Positions 1-9,294 of a stretch of DNA of 64,000 nt are shown here, in pieces. A program made the translations under genes and the position numbers. The DNA is from Myxococcaceae bacterium (GTDB lineage Bacteria > Myxococcota > Myxococcia > Myxococcales > Myxococcaceae). The number at the start of each line of letters is the position of its first letter. Within the stretch, counting starts at the first letter, position 1. The stretch spans positions 1-64,000 of the forward strand of contig JADGRA010000016.1 in assembly GCA_017881265.1 (NCBI GenBank), read 5' to 3'. The notes beneath the pieces were generated by a model. It saw nothing but the letters and a program-made list of their open reading frames with translations, ran no database searches and was not told the DNA's origin.

Positions 1-24
1 ATGGGCTGGACGGCAGCCGACGGC

Positions 25-1419
25 TCAGAAACTGTAAGTGATGGCGTAGAGCAGCTGGAAGCTCTGTACGACGAGCTTGGTGGCGACCAGATTCCCGGTG
101 ACCGTGTCCGGGAAGTTGAAGGTGGCTGAGGTGCCCCAGTTGTAGCCGAGGCCGAAGGAGGCCGAGAGGTGCTCGCCCTGGACCTTGGCGCCGAGGGTGA
201 CGCCGTACATGCTCAGGTGCCGGAAGAGGTTCACACCGGTCTGATTGACGGGGGAGTAGTCGCTGAAGAAGCCGGCGTGCAAGCTCCACGCCTCACTGAG
301 AGAAACACTCCCCCCAACCGCCCAATTCAGGACTTGTTTCGAACCATTCTTGACGCCTGGGAAGGGTGTGTTGGTCACCACCGGCGTTGTGCCGTCGGCG
401 GCCGTCGTCACCTTCTGCACCGAATTTGGGCTCGTCAGGATGAAATAGTCCGACACTTCGGAGTGCCAGCGGAGGTCCAGCTCGAGGCCGAATGCGGAGG
501 AGTGCCATCCGAGGCCGAAGTCGACTTCGGTGGGCAGCCGGTAGTCGAACGTGGCGCTCCGGTCCTTGAAGAAGACCTGACTCCAGGGAGTCCCGTTGTT
601 CTCGACGTCCTGGTAGGTGAGGCCACCGCTCGAGAGGAGTTTCAGGCCCGGGAACCGGAGCACCGCTCCGACCACCAGATGCTTCGTGATGTCGAACTGC
701 GCACCCAAGTTCCCGGTGAGGTTCCAGATGGAGCCGCTTCCATCGAGTGTCCGGAGGAAGGCATTGGCCGACGTGGGGTTAGTCGCGGTCGGGCTCAACA
801 ACTGCGTGGACAGCGTCTGCACCTCGCTGAGGGACGTGAGCGCCACACCGACCCCGAGTCCGAAGCGGAGGCAGGGGAGGGGAGCCACCGCCACGGACAG
901 CATCGGCAGGATGGTGGAGAAGCTGACGTTCGAGGAGTACGAGGCCCGCTCCCCGCCGCCGGCCCCTGCCTGGATTCCCTGCGACCAGGACGCCGGTTTG
1001 GTGACCGAGAAGCCCAGGCTCCAGACGCGGGAATGCAGCACGTCCTCGCCCAGCACCGCACCGAAGTAGGAAGGAAGCTGGGCGATAGTGATGCCGCCAC
1101 CGGCCCCGTTGGAGAGCCCTTGTAGGCTGATGATGTCGGCTTCATACCCGGTGGCGCTGCCGCCGATGGCGGTCTTCTCCACAAGAACCATGCCCGCCGG
1201 GTTGTACCAAGGGGATGTCGTCGAACCGACGCGCGCGACGAAGGCGCCTCCCTCCAGTGCTTCCTGTTCCCCGACGAGCACCCGGTCATAGTTGGTGATG
1301 GCGATGCTCGGCGGAAACAACGGGCCGGACGGCTGGGCGAGCGCGCTTGAGGTGACAAGGAGGGGAAGGAGGACCGGAACGCCCCACCGCGCGCGACGAG
1401 ACTTCACGGCTCGACTCAT
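25..1419 (-). CDS. FadL/OmpP1-type outer-membrane transport protein
   Basis: Predicted 464-residue outer-membrane beta-barrel of the FadL/OmpP1/TodX family, which imports hydrophobic compounds. Residues 1-29 form a signal peptide (basic start, hydrophobic core, ALAQ cleavage region). The mature N-terminus contains the family's early 'YNPAGM' segment, matching the N-terminal hatch, followed by alternating hydrophobic strands, and the protein ends in aromatic Phe, the usual outer-membrane assembly signal. I chose the ATG at 1419 because it starts the signal peptide and is preceded by a purine-rich GGGGGTGGGA site; the frame stays open upstream without coding character. It diverges from the secreted protein at 1860. 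Substrate is unknown. Confidence 0.85.
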   Translation of the reverse strand: MSRAVKSRRARWGVPVLLPLLVTSSALAQPSGPLFPPSIAITNYDRVLVGEQEALEGGAFVARVGSTTSPWYNPAGMVLVEKTAIGGSATGYEADIISLQGLSNGAGGGITIAQLPSYFGAVLGEDVLHSRVWSLGFSVTKPASWSQGIQAGAGGGERASYSSNVSFSTILPMLSVAVAPLPCLRFGLGVGVALTSLSEVQTLSTQLLSPTATNPTSANAFLRTLDGSGSIWNLTGNLGAQFDITKHLVVGAVLRFPGLKLLSSGGLTYQDVENNGTPWSQVFFKDRSATFDYRLPTEVDFGLGWHSSAFGLELDLRWHSEVSDYFILTSPNSVQKVTTAADGTTPVVTNTPFPGVKNGSKQVLNWAVGGSVSLSEAWSLHAGFFSDYSPVNQTGVNLFRHLSMYGVTLGAKVQGEHLSASFGLGYNWGTSATFNFPDTVTGNLVATKLVVQSFQLLYAITYSF

Positions 1420-1859
1420 GTCCCACCCCCTTTGACTTTCCAGCGGCCACTGCCAAGCCGCAGGCTGTGCGCGGACTTTGGTCCCCAGCGCCGACGACGT
1501 CCACAGAAAGGGGTTGCGTCGAACGTGCAGTTCTCCGGAAATTTGAGGGATGGGGGTTCCACCCTGGGGCTGACGCTGGACCCCACGTGCGTCGGCTGCA
1601 ACGGGCAAGCGGGGTACTGACGTGCACGCCGGCTGCCAGTCCCTTTCCTGGCGGAGGCCATGCGTCAGACGAAATTTCCCCGGAGCCATCGCCTCGGGCC
1701 TGCGTCCCAATGTGGTAGAAGGACGCTGACTGCAACACACCGCCCGGGCCCGCTTGGCGACCGGCAAGGTTGCGGCGTCGCCGCCAGCGACGGCTGAGCG
1801 TCGACGGGTGCGGCGAGGAAAGGTTACCCTCGGGTGCGACCTTGAGGCCCGGGTCCCGC
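1420..1859. other. Divergent intergenic region, 440 bp
   Basis: Separates the divergent starts at 1419 (minus) and 1860 (plus), so it should hold promoters for both. I see no convincing gene, RNA or long inverted repeat. Frames that are open here are extensions of the flanking genes. Confidence 0.5.
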
Positions 1860-3674
1860 ATGCGCTTCCGCCTCGTCACGGTCGTCTCCCTGCTGATGGC
1901 GACGCCTGCGGCTCCCGAGGTGTTGCGATTTGGTCAGCCGCACTACCAGCCCACGCGGCCCATGGACGTGCGGCAGGCGACGCCTGGCACCTCCGCGCTC
2001 ATCCAAACCGCCGGCGGCACGACACCGACTTGCGTCGACAGCAACCACAAGGCAATCCCCTGTGTCGTCGAACTGCAGTACTTCGGCGGCCATGTCCTCT
2101 CCAACGTCAAGGTGTACGCGGTCTTCTGGAGTGCCTCGGTCACCGGCGACGTGCGGTCCGGTGCGGCGGGCTTCTATTCAACGCTCACCGACAGCGCCTG
2201 GATGGACTGGCTTAGCGAGTACTCGACCAACATCTCGACCGGGGCCGGAACGCATTCGGGCCAGGCCGGAACTCAGCAAGTCATCGGCCGTGGCACCTTT
2301 GGCGGCAGCTACACCTTGGGGCCGCTTTCGAAGAGTTACTCCGCATGCGCTGCGCCGGACGCCGCGCTCACCTGTCTGGCCGACGCTGACGTGGCCGGTG
2401 AAATCGACTGGCAAGTCAGCCAGGGCCACCTTCCGGCGCCCGACGCGAACACGCTGTACGTGATGCACTTTCCAGCCAGCATCCGCATCAGCGACCCGAA
2501 TCAGGTGTCCTGCAAGAACTACTGCGCCTACCACGGTACGTACCAGAACGCGGCGAAGCAAAGTGTCTTCTACGTCGTCGTTCCGGACCTTGGGGCCAAC
2601 GGGTGCCAGACCGGGTGCGGAGGCGGCACGACATTCGACAACACCTGCGTCGCAACTTCGCACGAGATTGGTGAGGTCATCACCGACGCGGAAGTGGGCC
2701 TTGCCAACGGTCCGGATTTTCCGCTGGCCTGGTACGACAATTCATCCCCGAGCCAGGGCGAAATTGGCGACATGTGCAAAGGGGACGAGGACACCGTCGG
2801 TACAGGGGGCTTGACGGGCTGCACCGCCGGCACCACCAGTTGCTACGCCGTCCAGCAGCTGTTTTCGCGCACGCTGTGGAACGCGAGCCCCGCCAGCCAC
2901 CCCAACGTTGCCGCCTGCGTCGCGAGTCGCAACGAGGCGGACGACTACTCGCTCGCGCTGAGCCCGAATGCCCTGTCCTTGGGGGCCGGGGGCACGTCGC
3001 AGCCGATTCCCATCCTGACCCGAGTCACCAACGGCGCCCCCCTGGCCGTCGCCCTGTCCGTGACCAGCCTGCCGCCGGGCGTCCATGCCAGCATTGATGT
3101 CGCGTCGGTGAATGTTGGTAGCACCGCCAAGCTGACCGTGTCGGCGGACCCGGGCGCGGTTCCCGTCAAGGATGGGGTGTTGGTGGTGCAGGCCAGCGGG
3201 AGCACCACCCACTCGGCCGCGCTTCTGGTGCAGGTGGACACCGGCCCCAGCGTGACAATAACCAGCCCCACCAACGGGGCGACCGTTTCCGGTTCGACGC
3301 TCATCTCCGTGACGGCGACCCCGGGCTCGAACACGGCGCTTTCCTCCCTCTCGGTTGCCGTTGACGGAAACGCCCCATTCTTCACCGGGACGGGCACCAG
3401 CACCACCTGGGACTCGCGGACGGTGTCGAACGCCAGCCACATCCTTCGCGTGACGGCCCTAGATGCGGACGGGGGTCGCGCCACGGCCTCCCTCAACGTC
3501 GTGGTCGACAACGGCGCGGGCGGTCTGGGGAGCGGCATCGTCGGCGGCTGCTCGACAGCCGGAGGAGGCAAGGGGGTTCTCGCGACACTGCTGGTCCTCG
3601 GGGGCGTAGGACTGCACCGCCGGCGCCAGGCAGGCGGGCGGGCGCAGGACGCTAAGCACACCCCGGGCTGTTGA
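1860..3674 (+). CDS. Secreted HExxE-motif protein with Ig-like domain and MYXO-CTERM-like tail
   Basis: A 604-residue secreted protein. The ATG at 1860 starts a short signal peptide (MRFRLVTVVSLLMATPAAP). Residues about 30-340 form a Cys-rich globular domain with SHEIGEVITD (HExxE at 268-272) and downstream GEIGDMC. This pairing occurs in bacterial secreted proteins resembling plant EXORDIUM/phosphate-induced proteins, and the HExxE suggests metal binding or proteolysis, unproven. Residues about 350-575 contain beta-rich Ig-like segments, the second starting GPSVTITSPTNGATV. The C-terminus has GGC, a glycine-rich spacer, a hydrophobic stretch and RRR, as in the MYXO-CTERM sorting signal (TIGR03901), which implies surface anchoring or secretion by the myxobacterial route. 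Substrate is unknown. Confidence 0.75.
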   Translation: MRFRLVTVVSLLMATPAAPEVLRFGQPHYQPTRPMDVRQATPGTSALIQTAGGTTPTCVDSNHKAIPCVVELQYFGGHVLSNVKVYAVFWSASVTGDVRSGAAGFYSTLTDSAWMDWLSEYSTNISTGAGTHSGQAGTQQVIGRGTFGGSYTLGPLSKSYSACAAPDAALTCLADADVAGEIDWQVSQGHLPAPDANTLYVMHFPASIRISDPNQVSCKNYCAYHGTYQNAAKQSVFYVVVPDLGANGCQTGCGGGTTFDNTCVATSHEIGEVITDAEVGLANGPDFPLAWYDNSSPSQGEIGDMCKGDEDTVGTGGLTGCTAGTTSCYAVQQLFSRTLWNASPASHPNVAACVASRNEADDYSLALSPNALSLGAGGTSQPIPILTRVTNGAPLAVALSVTSLPPGVHASIDVASVNVGSTAKLTVSADPGAVPVKDGVLVVQASGSTTHSAALLVQVDTGPSVTITSPTNGATVSGSTLISVTATPGSNTALSSLSVAVDGNAPFFTGTGTSTTWDSRTVSNASHILRVTALDADGGRATASLNVVVDNGAGGLGSGIVGGCSTAGGGKGVLATLLVLGGVGLHRRRQAGGRAQDAKHTPGC

Positions 3675-3783
3675 ATTCACTGCCGGCGGCCTCCTCGGAA
3701 GCTGCACGCGGCGCCTGCGCGGGGTTGCGACAGCCGGTCGAAGGTGGTGACGCCAAGCAGGCGAAGCGTCTACGTTCAGTCCC

Positions 3784-6756
3784 ATGCGGACGAGAGGTGG
3801 GATGCTTCGTCGGGGGGGCGTTGCAGGCATTTGCTCTGGCGGGGAAAGCAAGCGCCGGTCTGGGCGCTGGCGACTTCTGGCCATCGGTGGACTGCTGCTG
3901 TGCGGAAGCGCGGGCGCGGGCCCAGCAACCGCCGTCTCCATTGGCGAAAGCACCGACAAGCTGGGCAGCATCGAGCTGCCTTCGGGCATGCGCATCGTCA
4001 TCGAGGAGGACCACAGCAAGCCTGTCGTCGTGGTCGTCACTGTCGTCGGCGCCGGCGCTGCGGACGACCCAGTGGGGAAGGAGGGGCTTGCCCATCTCGT
4101 CGAGCACCTCACTTCCCGGGCGAGGCCAGACGGCAAGATTCAGCGCGCAAACCAGCTGGACTTTGCCGGGGCCTCAAGTTGGAACGGCTCCACTACCCAT
4201 GACCTGACGACCTACGCCGTGGTCGGTCCCAAGGAGGCGCTTCGCAACCTCCTCGTCATCGAGGGCGGCCGGCTGGCAGGGCCCCTGGCCGGCCTCGACC
4301 CGCGCGTCTTCGAACTGGAGCGCGACGTGGTGAAGGCCGAGTTGGCCGGTCGGGACGAGCAGGGCGAGCCCAGTGCCGTCCAGGCGCGGCTCTACGACCT
4401 GCTTTACCCCGAGGGGCACCGGTACTTCCGCCCGGTGATGGGCACCCCCAGAAGCTTGGCCGACATCTCCCTGGCGGACGCCCAGGCGTTCGTCGCGAAG
4501 AACTACGTCCCCAGCAACGTTACCCTCTACGTGGCGGGGGACGTGGACCTGAGCACCATCCACCAGGTCTTCGGGGCCACGTTGCCGAAGACCTTCGTCG
4601 AGGCGCCAGCCACGGGGCCAGTCCCCCCGCCGGTGCGGCTAGCGAAGGTGGCCCCACCCGTGCCGCCGGTGCCACCGGCGCAGCCCATGACCACCATACG
4701 GGTCCCGGTGGACGGGCCCATGCTCTACCTCACCTGGTCGCTGCCACGGGGCTATTCGGCAGATGGCACGCTGGAACGGGCCGTTCGCTCCGCCATTGAG
4801 GCGGTCCCGGCCTGGGCCAGTCGCGGTTCGGACATCAAGGCCGTCCGGGCGACCCTGGTCGCCGGCCGTGACGCGAGCACCCTCATCTGCGCCGTCCAGT
4901 TAAAGGAGGGTCGGAATCCCGAGAAGAGCCTCGAGCGTGTGCTCGACCAGTTTCATCGCTTTTCCGACCCCAGCGCGAACGCCGACAACAACACGGCTGG
5001 CGACTCGAATCTCGGGGTGGGTGGGCTCACGGGGGGCGGCGGGGGGCGAACGCTCGACATGGCCTCGGGACTTTCCGGGTCGTCGGGGGGAGACACGGGC
5101 TTTTCGACGAGTCTGCAAAGTCGCCCCGCGGCTGGCGTCCCCGCAGAGGTGCATGTCGCTCGACTGCAGAACACCGCGGTCGTCGACGACGTTCTCGAGA
5201 CCGAGTCCGTGCTGGCGCGCGCGCGGGACAGGGCGACGATGGCCCACTGGACAGGGGACCCGTCCGCCTGGGGCAAGGACATGACCGCGATGACGGAAGT
5301 CGGCCTTTCCAAGTGGCAGGCCTTCACGCTCCAGTGGTTGAGCCGCGACCGGGCCCGCGCGCTGCTGGTGGAGCCCAACGGGGAAAGCCTCGAGGTAACC
5401 GAAAGTGGCGCCCCGCCGAAGGTGTTCGCCGCCGACGACGTCCACGTGAAAATCTCCTCCGGCGCTCTCAAGAGCTATGCGCACGGTCCGCTGGGCGACG
5501 TCCGGACTTTGACGCTGAAAAACGGGCTCCACGTCCTTCTGGTCCGGCGCCTCGGGTCGCCCACGCTGGCGGCAACCGTCGGCGTGCGGGGCGGGAGTGC
5601 AACGGCCGAGCCTCTCGGCGCCGCCGAGCTCGCCGCCCGGCTGGCGGTCCCGGTGGAAGTTGGCAACGGGCCGCCGTCGCAATTCGGCGGAAGCGTCACG
5701 CTGAAGACTGGTCTGGACGCCACCTACGTCGAGGGACGCGCTGCCTCCGGGAACCTCGCCGACCTGCTGGCCGTTCTTTCGGACACGGCGGAATCGCTAC
5801 ACGTCGACGACGGACTCAGCAGGAACTGGAACGAGATTGTTGATGCCAGGCGTCGCTTCGACGGCACGCCCAATGCCGAAGCCGACCGCCAATTTTTCGC
5901 CGAAGTGTACCCCGGCTCCTCGGCGGGCCGGGTGGCGCAGGCGGAGGACTTCAAGAAGCTTGGGACCGGACAGCTGAACCGCTGGATGGACGCGAGCTTT
6001 CGTCCCGACAACGCGGTGCTGGCAATCGTCGGCGACATCAACGTCGCCGAGACAGAACAGAAGGTTCATCAGTGGTTCGATGGCTGGAAGGGACAGCGGG
6101 ACCCACGCGCCCAGGCACCTCGCGGAGGTTTGAAGGAGCGGAAGGGGCCGGTCCGAGTCTTGACGGTTGACCGCCCCGGGGCGGAACGCACCGAGATTCG
6201 AATTGGCTGCGGCATCCAGCCCGATGGCGGGACGCGCTCAGGGACGGACCTGCTGGCCCTCAAGCTGCTGGGAGCGCGCCTGCGGACCAAGCTCGCCACC
6301 TTGGCGCGCAGCACCCTCGGGGGAAGCGATGGCTTCGCCGGCGGGGCGAGCTTCCAACTCTCGGCGGCCCGGCTCGACGTGGCGGGCACCGTCGACGGAC
6401 GGGCCCTCAATCCCGTGCTGGCGGCGGCCCGGAGTGAGCTTGTGGCTCTGGAGGACCTGAAAGTCACCGAGGACGAGTTGGCCCTGTTGAAGTGGCGCGA
6501 GGCGATGGGCTGGAACGGTCGCTACGCCACCAATGCCGAGCTGGCCCAGGCGCTGGTCTGGTCGCGGCTCGCCGAGTTGCCGCTGGACATGCTGCAGAAA
6601 TACGCAGACCAGCTCGCAGCGCTGACGCCCGAAGACGTGACCCGGGTGGCGACCGCCTGCCGCAAGACAGCCGTCCTGTTGTTGAGCGGAGACCCCGCCG
6701 TCCTCGACAAAGCGCTCTTGGTCACCGACGGCATGATGTTACGCCAGGGCCGCTAG
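3784..6756 (+). CDS. Periplasmic M16-family zinc peptidase, two-domain (long) form
   Basis: A 990-residue M16 (pitrilysin/insulinase-like) metallopeptidase. A long N-terminal signal region (hydrophobic residues 30-50) implies export. The first M16 half carries the inverted zinc site HLVEH at 104-108, with a downstream Glu in 'DVVKAELAGRD' as probable third ligand. A Gly/Ser-rich low-complexity linker lies near residues 400-440. The second half restarts with 'LKNGLHVLLVRR' near residue 580 and lacks HxxEH, so it is the usual non-catalytic lobe. The ATG at 3784 has only a weak ribosome-binding site; the Met at residue 7 is an alternative. It likely degrades or processes peptides in the periplasm. 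The unrelated M16 pair at 23.2-25.8 kb has a different, split architecture. Confidence 0.87.
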   Translation: MRTRGGMLRRGGVAGICSGGESKRRSGRWRLLAIGGLLLCGSAGAGPATAVSIGESTDKLGSIELPSGMRIVIEEDHSKPVVVVVTVVGAGAADDPVGKEGLAHLVEHLTSRARPDGKIQRANQLDFAGASSWNGSTTHDLTTYAVVGPKEALRNLLVIEGGRLAGPLAGLDPRVFELERDVVKAELAGRDEQGEPSAVQARLYDLLYPEGHRYFRPVMGTPRSLADISLADAQAFVAKNYVPSNVTLYVAGDVDLSTIHQVFGATLPKTFVEAPATGPVPPPVRLAKVAPPVPPVPPAQPMTTIRVPVDGPMLYLTWSLPRGYSADGTLERAVRSAIEAVPAWASRGSDIKAVRATLVAGRDASTLICAVQLKEGRNPEKSLERVLDQFHRFSDPSANADNNTAGDSNLGVGGLTGGGGGRTLDMASGLSGSSGGDTGFSTSLQSRPAAGVPAEVHVARLQNTAVVDDVLETESVLARARDRATMAHWTGDPSAWGKDMTAMTEVGLSKWQAFTLQWLSRDRARALLVEPNGESLEVTESGAPPKVFAADDVHVKISSGALKSYAHGPLGDVRTLTLKNGLHVLLVRRLGSPTLAATVGVRGGSATAEPLGAAELAARLAVPVEVGNGPPSQFGGSVTLKTGLDATYVEGRAASGNLADLLAVLSDTAESLHVDDGLSRNWNEIVDARRRFDGTPNAEADRQFFAEVYPGSSAGRVAQAEDFKKLGTGQLNRWMDASFRPDNAVLAIVGDINVAETEQKVHQWFDGWKGQRDPRAQAPRGGLKERKGPVRVLTVDRPGAERTEIRIGCGIQPDGGTRSGTDLLALKLLGARLRTKLATLARSTLGGSDGFAGGASFQLSAARLDVAGTVDGRALNPVLAAARSELVALEDLKVTEDELALLKWREAMGWNGRYATNAELAQALVWSRLAELPLDMLQKYADQLAALTPEDVTRVATACRKTAVLLLSGDPAVLDKALLVTDGMMLRQGR

Positions 6757-6855
6757 CGCCCGGGCCGGCCCTTCGAGCGCAGGCTGCGTGGGGCGCCCCG
6801 CGCCCATCGAGGAGGGTCTCCCAGGCCCCCCCGGAGAATGCTGGCCCGTCTGGAC

Positions 6856-7157
6856 GGAGTGCCGCTGCTCGCTTCGCCAGTGTGCTCGCACCAAAGGCGT
6901 CGACGCGGCCGCCGCCGAGCCAGCGAGCACAAGCTGAGGAAGTCGCTCGGCGTCATTGACCACACCGCACTGGGCATCGGCGCTGTCATCGGGGCGGGCA
7001 TTTTCAGCTCACCGGGGGCGGCAGCGGCCGGGGCGGAGGGGCGGTTTCCGGCCGGCCCACGCAATGGCGACCAGGATGTAGGAGATGACCAGTGCGATCA
7101 TCCAGCACAAGGCGGGCTGGGTGACGCACATGGTGAGCCAGCGCCTCGTCGAGGCGC
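6856..7157 (+). pseudogene. Rearranged remnant of a permease + cyclotransferase duplication
   Basis: A mosaic of the two downstream genes. 6856-7057 is collinear with 7199-7440 (start region of the permease) but has lost the start-codon segment and carries a frameshift before 'ASEHKLRKSLGVID'. 7058-7096 is the reverse complement of 7441-7479 (35 of 39 bases by eye), exactly the next permease segment, inverted in place. 7097-7132 matches 9030-9065 (33/36) and 7132-7157 matches 9161-9186 (25/26), two pieces of the cyclotransferase-like gene joined with a deletion between them. No functional product is expected. The simplest reading is a former tandem duplication of the two-gene unit, later collapsed and locally inverted. 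Confidence 0.85.
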
Positions 7158-7198
7158 GGTGTCCCTCGGCCCGTGAAAAAACATGTGGCCGAGCGGAG

Positions 7199-7229
7199 AG
7201 AGTGCCGCTGCTCGGTTTGCGAGCGTGCT
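7199..7229 (+). repeat. Upstream direct repeat paired with 6856-6886
   Basis: The segment beginning GAGTGCCGCTGCTCG just upstream of the permease start recurs at about 6856-6886 ahead of the remnant. It marks the left edge of the duplication and shows that upstream DNA was duplicated as well as coding sequence. Confidence 0.7.
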
Positions 7230-7243
7230 AGGACATCGACTGC

Positions 7244-8716
7244 GTGCTCACGGCTCTCTTCCGCACCAAAGGCGTCGACGCGGCGACCGCCGACGCCGAG
7301 GCCAGCGAGCACAAGCTAAGGAAGTCGCTCGGCGTGATTGACCTGACAGCGCTGGGCATCGGCGCGGTCATTGGGGCGGGCATCTTCAGCGCGCCGGGGG
7401 CGGCAGCCGCTGGGGCGGAGGGTCGGCTGCCTGCCGGGCCCGCGCTGGTCATTTCCTACATCTTGGTCGCCATCGCGTGTGGCTTCGCCGCGCTCTGCTA
7501 CGCCGAGCTCGCCTCCGTCGTGCCGGTGTCCGGCAGCGCCTACACCTACGCCTACGTCACCCTGGGCGAGGTCGTCGCGTGGATTATTGGATGGGACCTC
7601 ATCCTCGAGTACGCGGTGGGCAACGTTGCCGTGGCGGTGAGCTGGGCGGACTACTTCAAGGCGCTGCTGGCCAATGTCGGCCTGCACCTGCCGCCCTGGC
7701 TCTCCACGACGCTGAATCACGCCCGGGAGACTCCGGGCCTCTTCGACGCCGCCCCGCACCTGTTCGGCGTCCCCATCGTCTTCAACCTTCCAGCCGGTGC
7801 CATCGTCGCCCTTCTCACCGTTCTGCTGGTGGTGGGGGTGCAGGAGAGTTCCCGGGTGAACGCGGTGATGGTGGCGCTGAAGCTGGCCATCGTCGTCGGC
7901 TTCGTGCTGGTAGGCGCCTTCTACGTGAAGCCAGAGCACTGGGTACCGTTCGCGCCCTACGGAGCCCAGGGAATCCTCAGCGGCGCCGCCATCATCTTCT
8001 TCGCCTACATCGGCTTCGACGCCGTCTCGACCACTGCCGAGGAGGCGAAGAACCCGCAGCGGGACATCCCGCGAGCGATGATTGCGACCCTTGCCATCTG
8101 CACGGTGCTGTACATCGCGGTCACGCTGGTGCTCACCGGGATGGTGCCCTGGCAGGAGCTGGGCGTGGGGGACCCCCTGGCCAAGGCCCTCGAAGGGGCT
8201 GGTCTTCAGCGGTTGGCCGGGGTGCTGTCCTTTGGTGCCGTCATCGCCCTCACCGCCGTCCTGCTCGTCTTCCAGCTGGGGCAGCCCCGCATCTTCATGT
8301 GCATGGCCCGGGATGGGCTTCTTCCTAAGTGGGCGGCGAAGGTGCACCCCCGGTTCCGGACGCCGTACGTCACCACCATCCTGACCGGCATCTTCGTCGG
8401 CGTTCCGGCGATGTTCGTCGACATCAACGAGGCCATCGCATTCACCAACATCGGAACGCTGTTCGCTTTCATTCTGGTTTCCCTGGGCGTGCTTGTCCTC
8501 AGGCGCACCAGTCCCGACCGGACTCGGCCGTTCCGCTGTCCGGCCGTCCCTTGGGTTCCACTCGCGGCGGTGGTCTGCTGTGGCATCCTGATGGTGTACC
8601 TGCCCCTCATCACCTGGATGCGCTTCGTGGTGTGGCAAGTGGCGGGGGTAGCGCTGTATTTCCTCTACGGACGGCGCCACAGCCGGCTGCGCCAGCAGCA
8701 TGGCGCTGGGCTTTGA
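7244..8716 (+). CDS. APC-superfamily amino acid permease, cationic amino acid transporter type
   Basis: A 490-residue inner-membrane transporter with about 12 hydrophobic helices. TM1 has the family signature 'GIGAVIGAGIFS', and 'FFAYIGFDAVSTTAEEAKNPQRD' (first part) is the TM6 to loop signature of APC/CAT-type permeases such as YfnA. It probably imports amino acids by proton symport; the substrate is not readable. The start is GTG at 7244; the copied 5' segment in the remnant upstream supports this region as the gene's 5' end. Its end overlaps a possible early start of the next gene. The amphipathic N-terminus 'SEHKLRKSLGVIDLTALG' is typical of the subfamily. Confidence 0.9.
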   Translation: MLTALFRTKGVDAATADAEASEHKLRKSLGVIDLTALGIGAVIGAGIFSAPGAAAAGAEGRLPAGPALVISYILVAIACGFAALCYAELASVVPVSGSAYTYAYVTLGEVVAWIIGWDLILEYAVGNVAVAVSWADYFKALLANVGLHLPPWLSTTLNHARETPGLFDAAPHLFGVPIVFNLPAGAIVALLTVLLVVGVQESSRVNAVMVALKLAIVVGFVLVGAFYVKPEHWVPFAPYGAQGILSGAAIIFFAYIGFDAVSTTAEEAKNPQRDIPRAMIATLAICTVLYIAVTLVLTGMVPWQELGVGDPLAKALEGAGLQRLAGVLSFGAVIALTAVLLVFQLGQPRIFMCMARDGLLPKWAAKVHPRFRTPYVTTILTGIFVGVPAMFVDINEAIAFTNIGTLFAFILVSLGVLVLRRTSPDRTRPFRCPAVPWVPLAAVVCCGILMVYLPLITWMRFVVWQVAGVALYFLYGRRHSRLRQQHGAGL

Positions 8717-8732
8717 AACCACGGAGGGCAAT

Positions 8733-9260
8733 ATGGATGCGCACTATGACCAGGTGATGGCTGCACGCGCCAAGGCCCAGGGCAGCGCGGAGCGGGCGTA
8801 CTTTGCCTACTCCACCATCCTGGACCGCGCCGCCTTCGAAGAATGGCGCCACCAGCACGGCTATGACTTTTTCGAGTTGCCGGCGGGTGAGCCCGCCGAG
8901 GGCGTGGACCTCGCGCTGCAGTACGACTTCCCGTCGCGGTGGTGGGGCGGCCGGGTGGCGGGGTTGGTCGACCGGCCGGGGGCTTCCGTCTACGGGCTGC
9001 TGTTCCGGGTTGCCGAGAAGGACTGGCCCATCATCCAGCACAAAGAGGGCTGGGTGACGCAGATGTGTGTCGAGCGCCCGGTACGGGTGCGGGTCGGGGG
9101 ACGGGAATTGGAGGCCACCGCGTTCACCACCGCCGAGGGCCGAAGAAGCGCCGACGGCCCGGTGAGCCAGCGCTTCGTCGAGGCGCTGGCTCGGGGCGCC
9201 GAGGCGGCCGGGCTTCCGTCGGCGTGGGTGACGTCGCTGCGCAACACGCAGGCGGGCTAA
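8733..9260 (+). CDS. Gamma-glutamylcyclotransferase-like (AIG2/GGCT fold) protein
   Basis: A 175-residue protein that resembles the GGCT/AIG2 fold. The N-terminal 'YFAYSTILD' stands where the family has its substrate-binding 'YGSNL' loop, followed by 'VYGLLFRV' and a central Glu in 'HKEGW' near the usual catalytic-acid position. Family members cyclise gamma-glutamyl or related amines; activity here is inferred only. I chose the ATG at 8733 because GGAGG lies about six bases upstream; an ATG at 8700 would overlap the permease stop. It directly follows the permease, so a link with amino-acid uptake is plausible. Two pieces of this gene recur at 7097-7157. Confidence 0.7.
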   Translation: MDAHYDQVMAARAKAQGSAERAYFAYSTILDRAAFEEWRHQHGYDFFELPAGEPAEGVDLALQYDFPSRWWGGRVAGLVDRPGASVYGLLFRVAEKDWPIIQHKEGWVTQMCVERPVRVRVGGRELEATAFTTAEGRRSADGPVSQRFVEALARGAEAAGLPSAWVTSLRNTQAG

Positions 9261-9294
9261 GGGAAGGTGCCGTCCGGCTCCGGCCGGGTGGCCG

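Noticed and set aside
169-1125. Long plus-strand open frame opposite the FadL-like gene
   Set aside because: It is an antisense shadow of the barrel gene, with Arg/Glu/Val-rich composition, no signal or domain and no ribosome-binding site.
6838-7176. 112-residue plus-strand open frame as an expressed protein
   Set aside because: It is made of fragments of other genes in mixed frames and orientation; treated as a remnant.
7316-8731. 471-residue minus-strand open frame opposite the permease
   Set aside because: Antisense of a gene with twelve TM helices; no family resemblance.
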